Shown in pieces: positions 23,075-26,832 of a DNA stretch of 26,832 bases (the first letter of the stretch is position 1; each line of letters starts with the position of its first letter). A program made the position numbers and the translations under genes. Under the pieces are notes generated by a model. That model made no database searches, was not told the origin of the DNA, and saw only the letters and a program-made list of their open reading frames with translations. The DNA comes from a virus, in the IMG/VR virus record IMGVR_UViG_3300005533_000239, positions 1 through 26,832 of that record, one strand, 5' to 3'.

Positions 23075-23341
23075 TTAACTTTGCAGCGGCACAGAGCCCA
23101 GCTTGCTGGCATAACTAAGAAACACGCCGATCTGGTTTTCAATTCGTCTCGCCGTGCCGCTGTACTCCGGCAGAATGATTGTCCCGTCAGGACGAATGTC
23201 AAATGCCGGGAACCGTCGGCGATCCCTGGACCGTCCACGGGATATAAGCGCTATCGAATCCGAGACGCCAAATACGAACTTTCCGTCGGCCGTGGGAACG
23301 AATCCACTCACTTCCTCGGGCAAAAAAATCGGAGGTGCCAT
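23075..23341 (-). CDS. Unknown 88-aa protein in the minus-strand cassette
   Basis: Not recognised. It starts at ATG 23341, three bases after the TAG (23345-23347) of the upstream gene and in the same frame, with only a weak AGGGC site. Translational coupling is therefore likely if it is real. The text (MAPPIFLPEEVSGFVPTADG, FAFDIRPD-type FPAFDIRPDGTIILPEYSG, ENQIGVFLSYASKLGS) looks like soluble protein with a beta-strand start. A competing plus-strand frame (22973-23452) covers this stretch but has no ribosome site and a shadow-like composition. Alternatively, this could once have been one longer gene with the upstream one, split by the TAG. Confidence 0.5.
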   Translation of the reverse strand: MAPPIFLPEEVSGFVPTADGKFVFGVSDSIALISRGRSRDRRRFPAFDIRPDGTIILPEYSGTARRIENQIGVFLSYASKLGSVPLQS

Positions 23342-23344
23342 GCC

Positions 23345-23830
23345 CTAATCGATGGCTTGCACGCTCACGGTCAGCCGGTTGTTCCGAAAACCAAACGCGA
23401 CGAAATGTTCCCATTGAATTTCTCCGTGCAAATTGGAGACGGACTTACATGACGCGACGACGTTTGCGACACCTCCACTTACGACGCCGGAACCGGCGCA
23501 CAGAACGGCTTGGCCAGTTTGGTTGTTGTACACCAATGCGGCAGACCCGCTGCCATTTGCCACACCTCCGCTGCCCTGGATCGATAAACTATTGTCGGAT
23601 CCGGCCGTGGGCGTGACGCAGCCGATGGACGATGCACTGCAGGTACTGATCGGCTCCTGCCCTCCGCCACTTGGCACCACACTGTTGTTAGCGCAAAAAC
23701 TGATCGCCCCAGTGGACTGGTTGACGGATATCATGGCGAACGCAGTTTGTGCCGTGGTGAAGACAGGTGTCGTTGCAGTCGAACCTTGAGTTGCAACTGT
23801 AGACGACGAAAGATGCATAGCGCCGGCCAC
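23345..23830 (-). CDS. Secreted Ser/Gly-rich protein with a damaged or shifted signal peptide
   Basis: The annotated part starts at GTG 23830 and gives 161 residues: Ser/Thr/Gly/Ala-rich, beta-prone, with several spaced cysteines (ISFCANNS, STCSASSIGC, VLCAGSG, ASCKSV). It is probably an extracellular or surface protein. Upstream in the same frame come 13 more sense codons that read as a hydrophobic signal core (FVAGIFVILTIVAGAM) with no start codon before a TAA. One frame over, ATG 23880 starts MKRK with AAGGA about 10 bases upstream. Joining the two by a one-base shift gives a textbook signal peptide. It leads the minus-strand cassette. Family unknown. Confidence 0.6.
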   Translation of the reverse strand: MAGAMHLSSSTVATQGSTATTPVFTTAQTAFAMISVNQSTGAISFCANNSVVPSGGGQEPISTCSASSIGCVTPTAGSDNSLSIQGSGGVANGSGSAALVYNNQTGQAVLCAGSGVVSGGVANVVASCKSVSNLHGEIQWEHFVAFGFRNNRLTVSVQAID

Positions 23831-24219
23831 GATTGTCAGAATGACAAAGATGCCGGCGACGAAGCAGATTTACGTTTCATTCGAAAATTTTCCTTTCATT
23901 TTTTTGAACAGCGAAGCATTTCCCGCAAAGTTTTTCGCTCTCCAGAACGGCCAAACAGACGGATCGCACTGTGTGCCTCTATCAGAGAGTGAAGATTTGC
24001 GTCGATTCGTTACAGACTTTTTGATTTTCTTCGGATTATCCGCAAGTAAACCGGCAAGCTGATTACGAAAGCCACATTCACGATGGCCTGAACAACTTAG
24101 AATCTGATTCCCAGAAAAACAACAAAAGGGTTTGCCGGGAGGAATGGGCCAATAACTCAATGGAGCTTTTTGGTGCCGCGAAATGCAACCGAGTTAGAAC
24201 GGTAAGCTGCCGAGGAATA

Positions 24220-24264
24220 TGGTAGGCACGAGGAGACTCGAACTCGTGACCTCTACCGTGTCAA
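24220..24264 (-). other. tRNA gene 3'-end fragment, candidate attachment site
   Basis: Read on the minus strand, this is the 3' part of a tRNA: anticodon loop TTGACAC (would be Val, GAC), GGTAG as stem, AGGTC variable loop, T-arm ACGAG-TTCGAGT-CTCCT, then CGTGCCT, A and CCA. The T stem has one C-C mismatch, and the bases before the anticodon loop do not pair with GGTAG, so no 5' half is present. Integrases commonly cross over in tRNA anticodon or T loops and leave such fragments at the far side of an element. It marks a likely edge of this prophage or of a neighbouring island. Confidence 0.65.
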
Positions 24265-24349
24265 TTTTGAGGCCACTAACCTAAAGCCCTTTGCCTGCTT
24301 TGCTTTTCCGATTTTTCTCGCCCCCAAAACACCTCAAAATCGACGGGTT

Positions 24350-24371
24350 TTGGTGACGAATTGGTGACGAG
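24350..24371 (+). repeat. Tandem 11-base repeat next to the tRNA fragment
   Basis: TTGGTGACGAA followed directly by TTGGTGACGAG. It lies about 85 bases beyond the tRNA fragment on its 5' side. It could be a pair of recombinase arm-type sites, but two short copies are weak evidence. Confidence 0.45.
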
Positions 24372-24499
24372 TTTTTTACGATAAACCAAGTGTTGCTTTT
24401 GACCTTCCGACCACATAGAGTTTCAGGGATTTATGCGGGAACGCTAAGGTAGTCTGTCGTAAGTCTAGCCTCAATTCTCTTGCCAATCGAGGTTTGTTC

Positions 24500-25264
24500 A
24501 TGGGTGAAAGTGAAAAGGATAGTGGTGAAAAGGACAGTGGTGAAAAGGATAGTGCTTCACAAACCAACCATTGGTGGGAGTATTATTTCGTCCGATATTT
24601 TGTTGGTACGGTTGTGGGGTGCGGGGTAGTGCTGTTTTTGAGCCAAGGGCCTTTCGGATCATTCCTAAAACCAATTAGCAGCATGCAAGACGCACGAGGA
24701 TCGATTGGGCTTCTTGGACTGGGACTCGCGTACTGTTATATAGCAAGTGCTCCGATGTTGGTCCTTCATTCGACCAGAGGACAATTCCTGAGCACATCTA
24801 TTGGTCGCAGAACGTTAGCCGTCATTCTAATAATGTTCGTGATCAGCGTTTGCGCATATTGGTACTTCTACCACTGTTTGGCCTGTTCAGCTCTTGGACA
24901 GGCCGCTCCTTGGATTTTGTTCGGGGTTACAACCATACAGGTTGCGCTAATTGCAGAAGCACAAAGCGATTGCTTTGCGCTCAGCAAGAAATTTTATTCA
25001 AATCTTAGCAAGGCAAGATCGAAAAAAGGTCATATTCCGAACTATGTAGAGTCCTATCGACATCTCCGTGAACATGCGAATGCTTGTGCAATTATTGTCT
25101 TAGAGATCTTGCTTGCATTCGCGTTGGCATCGATTTCAAGTGTCGAGGGGCTGATGCTTGCACTCTTGGTCTGGACCCTTCCTGGGGGATATTGCTGGTT
25201 CATAGCAACCGCGCTTGAGCAATCTCTAGCCGATCCTTCCGAGACAGCACATCGACATCACTGA
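24500..25264 (+). CDS. Six-helix membrane protein of unknown function
   Basis: 254 residues from ATG 24500 (GAGG at 24489-24492, 7 bases upstream); a TTG at 24494 is less likely. The N-terminus is hydrophilic and holds EKDSG repeats from three 15-base units, then HWWEYYFVRYFVGTVVG leads into the first helix. Hydrophobic segments lie at about 30-48, 69-90, 105-125, 135-155, 194-213 and 215-238. A basic cytoplasmic-type loop (KKFYSNLSKARSKKGHIP) separates helices four and five. No catalytic motif is visible. It is convergent with a restriction gene, so an accessory or defence island is possible, but the function is unknown. Confidence 0.75.
   Translation: MGESEKDSGEKDSGEKDSASQTNHWWEYYFVRYFVGTVVGCGVVLFLSQGPFGSFLKPISSMQDARGSIGLLGLGLAYCYIASAPMLVLHSTRGQFLSTSIGRRTLAVILIMFVISVCAYWYFYHCLACSALGQAAPWILFGVTTIQVALIAEAQSDCFALSKKFYSNLSKARSKKGHIPNYVESYRHLREHANACAIIVLEILLAFALASISSVEGLMLALLVWTLPGGYCWFIATALEQSLADPSETAHRHH
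24510..24554 (+). repeat. Three 15-base tandem repeats in coding sequence
   Basis: GTGAAAAGGATAGTG at 24510, 24525 and 24540; the middle copy has one change (C for T). It keeps frame and encodes the EKDSG repeat, so copy-number change would alter only the length of the cytoplasmic or outer N-terminal tail. Confidence 0.85.
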
Positions 25265-25330
25265 GAGCACCACGACTAAAAAGCGACGGATCATTCACCA
25301 GAGCGCTGCTCCACAATTCTCGTAACTCTG

Positions 25331-26241
25331 CTATTCCGAAACTGCCAAGTAGTAAACAGCCTTCAACGGAAGGAGTCTCTTGTCGGTCTCGGCTATTTTG
25401 TCGTAATGCTGTACCCACAGATCGAAGAGTTTCTCTGAATCGACTAGAGTGATTTTGCGTGTCTCTTGACCTCTGGCCTCTCTTTCTGCAGTAGAAGTAA
25501 ACCCTCCTGTTGAAACAAAAATCCCACGTCTTGATGTCCCAAAAGGGCCATGAAAGAGCGCAGCCCATCTGCGTCAATCGATTTTGCATGTCGCTTTACC
25601 TGCACCTTGATCCTTGGATTGCTAGTGCCAAGGGGATCGATATGAGCGACAATATCAATTCCCTTATCTGGTCCCGGAGGAGAGATCCACGACACGTGAT
25701 AGCCCATCGCTTTTAATAGAGCTGCTACAAGAGCCTGCAACTCGTAGGGATTCATATTTTGGAGATGACGAGAGATTTCCTCCCAGGCCAACTCTTCCGC
25801 TTCTTCTAGAGTTGTGCTCGCGCTTTCCGGAGGATTATCGTCCGCTTCGTCACTCGCCTCAGGTTGACCAGCTTTCCATTTGCGATAAAGTTCGCCGGCT
25901 TTCCGCGCAAATTCTTCGGGCTCTTTATATTTGCTATATGCAACCTTGCCGTCTTCCGTAAGAACCCATTTGCCTCTGCTTTTTATCAACCATCCAGCTT
26001 TTACGGGTGCTATTGTCCCGAATCGCACAATCTTTTCGAATCGTCGCACGCCAGGGTGTTTTGGATAGTAGCTCTTCTCGAAATCAGTGAGAGTTAGAGA
26101 CTTTTCGAGTGTTGCCAATAAATCTTTTGCCGGCAATCCTTCTGGATGTTCAAGCAAGACCGCGAATGCTTTTCTTCCAATTTCTCCAACTCTTTTTTGA
26201 GTAATTGCGCCATATCCGCTCCATAGAGATGTTGTAACCAC
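25331..26241 (-). pseudogene. mrr: Mrr-type restriction endonuclease, broken by a one-base deletion
   Basis: Starts at GTG 26241. Residues about 10-125 form the Mrr N-terminal winged helix (GRKAFAVLLEHPEGLPAKDL, KIVRFGTIAPVKAGWLIKS). Residues about 150-239 hold the catalytic PD-(D/E)XK domain: ELQALVAALLKAMGYHVSW, Asp196 in KGIDIVAH, and the QVK motif 214-216. Relatives cut modified foreign DNA. At residue 239 (HQDVG) the frame shifts at the CCC run 25523-25525; the present frame stops at 25444. Restoring one G gives GIFVSTGGFTSTAEREARG and a tail through DLWVQHYDKIAETDKRLLPL to TAG at 25331. That is 303 residues, close to E. coli Mrr (304). The cut comes after the active-site residues, so a truncated protein might fold poorly or keep partial activity. 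Confidence 0.85.
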
Positions 26242-26415
26242 GATATGCGTGCTGTGAGGCTTCCTACGATTGAATTGTGGGTAACATCACACGTTCATAT
26301 TGGGGAGGACGATAAGGCCCGCGAAGCAGGTCGGCAATCTGCCAAATGAGGGTTGCGTGTTCTTGGTGATTTTGCATGAGCTAACCCGCAAAGATAGTGC
26401 ACGAGGGGTATTTGA

Positions 26416-26832
26416 TCAACTATCTTGTGTGGATCGAGAGCTCGCATGCGTGATTCGGTTGTCCGGGCAAGCGATACAAATGCCCAAGTTCTTTATCGCG
26501 AAAAATGTCTGCTCATCGCCGACGTGAGAAATGAAATTCATGTTGACTCGATAGTACTCATTTTCTAATGGTGTAATGTCGAAAAGCCGCCCATTAGCAT
26601 CTCGAACAACTGAGTGTGCGGTCAGTCCAAGAGAGTTTCCAAATGATGCGTAGGTTACCCATCCCCGGACTGCAGTATGGCCAGGATTTGCCTCCACCCA
26701 CTTATCTACATTGCGGTGACAATGCGCGACCTCAGGATTCCAGCCGTCGCTTGATACCGGCTTGAACGGCACGTGTTCCGCTTCTCCAAGCCTTTTGCAA
26801 ATGGACGTTATATAGTCCTCCCTATTCAACAC
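26416..26832 (-). CDS. Unknown protein, possibly partial at the right edge
   Basis: 138 residues readable, from GTG at the last bases (26830-26832), so the true start may lie outside the window. Not recognised by name. Conserved-looking stretches are VAHCHRNVDKWVEANPGHTA, VRGWVTYASFG, LTAHSVVRDANGRLFDITPL. The pattern C-H-x-N-V, then HSVV..DG.LFDITP, with spaced His and Cys, resembles a small cysteine-protease or transglutaminase-like fold (C...H...D order), but this is only a pattern guess. It points the same way as the broken mrr gene; 174 bases separate them with nothing evident in between. Confidence 0.6.
   Translation of the reverse strand: MLNREDYITSICKRLGEAEHVPFKPVSSDGWNPEVAHCHRNVDKWVEANPGHTAVRGWVTYASFGNSLGLTAHSVVRDANGRLFDITPLENEYYRVNMNFISHVGDEQTFFAIKNLGICIACPDNRITHASSRSTQDS

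Larger units (their letters stand above)
23881..24499. other. Gene-poor spacer between phage cassette and accessory genes
   Basis: About 620 bases without a convincing gene. It holds the tRNA 3' fragment (24220-24264), an 11-base tandem repeat (24350-24371) and AT-rich stretches that may contain the promoters of the flanking divergent genes. The start of the minus cassette and of the membrane protein face away from it. I could not fix a -35/-10 pair with confidence. Short open frames here have no ribosome sites. Confidence 0.6.

Noticed and set aside
22973-23452. Plus-strand frame of 159 codons
   Set aside because: No ribosome site, Arg-rich shadow composition, and it overlaps two minus-strand frames that look more like protein.
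24220-24330. Complete tRNA gene on the minus strand
   Set aside because: No acceptor or D-arm complement is found upstream of the anticodon loop, and the anticodon stem has no partner, so only the 3' part is present.

Overview
The window reads as the late (virion) half of a Mu-like prophage, followed by a stretch of accessory or host DNA. The host is probably an environmental bacterium of moderate GC (roughly mid-50s %) with strong AGGAGG-type ribosome sites. Acidobacteriota is my best guess from protein style alone; no marker gene fixes it.

1-5234, packaging and early head genes, all on + with start/stop overlaps of 1-10 bases (one overlap is 20): a small coiled-coil ORF, a winged-helix protein, a gp27-type small terminase (DUF3486), a GH24 lysozyme, the large terminase (gp28), the DUF935 portal (gp29) and the gpF/SPP1-gp7 head morphogenesis protein. 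5231-8584, capsid genes: an I-type protease/scaffold gene with a clear internal start for a separate scaffold, a DUF2190 decoration protein carrying two extra repeat domains, and the major capsid protein. A small secreted-type protein (8717-9193) sits between capsid and connector genes.

9239-13908, connectors and tail start: a 52-aa protein with a TTG start, gp36 (DUF1320), the gpG/gpS-like completion protein, gp37 (DUF1834), a small ORF, and a tail tube protein with an inserted Ig/Fn3-like domain. Then comes a 69-aa protein that resembles the Acb2/Tad1 family of cyclic-nucleotide sponges (anti-CBASS/anti-Thoeris), an unusual three-hairpin array, and two genes in the tail-chaperone position. 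13909-22387, tail: a 1090-aa tape measure, a distal tail protein with sugar-binding-like domains, a lambda gpL-like minor tail protein with four cysteines, a large tail-tip protein, and a small Cys-rich protein. Mu-type head genes are thus joined to a long non-contractile (siphovirus) tail; no sheath gene is seen.

22384-23880 is a minus-strand cassette of small unknown genes, two of which look damaged. 23881-24499 has no gene but holds the 3' part of a tRNA gene on the minus strand, a candidate attachment site or prophage edge. 24500-26832 holds a six-helix membrane protein, an Mrr-type restriction gene broken by one lost base, and an unknown gene running to the right edge.

No transposase, integrase, repressor or holin is visible, so the integration mode cannot be decided from this window.
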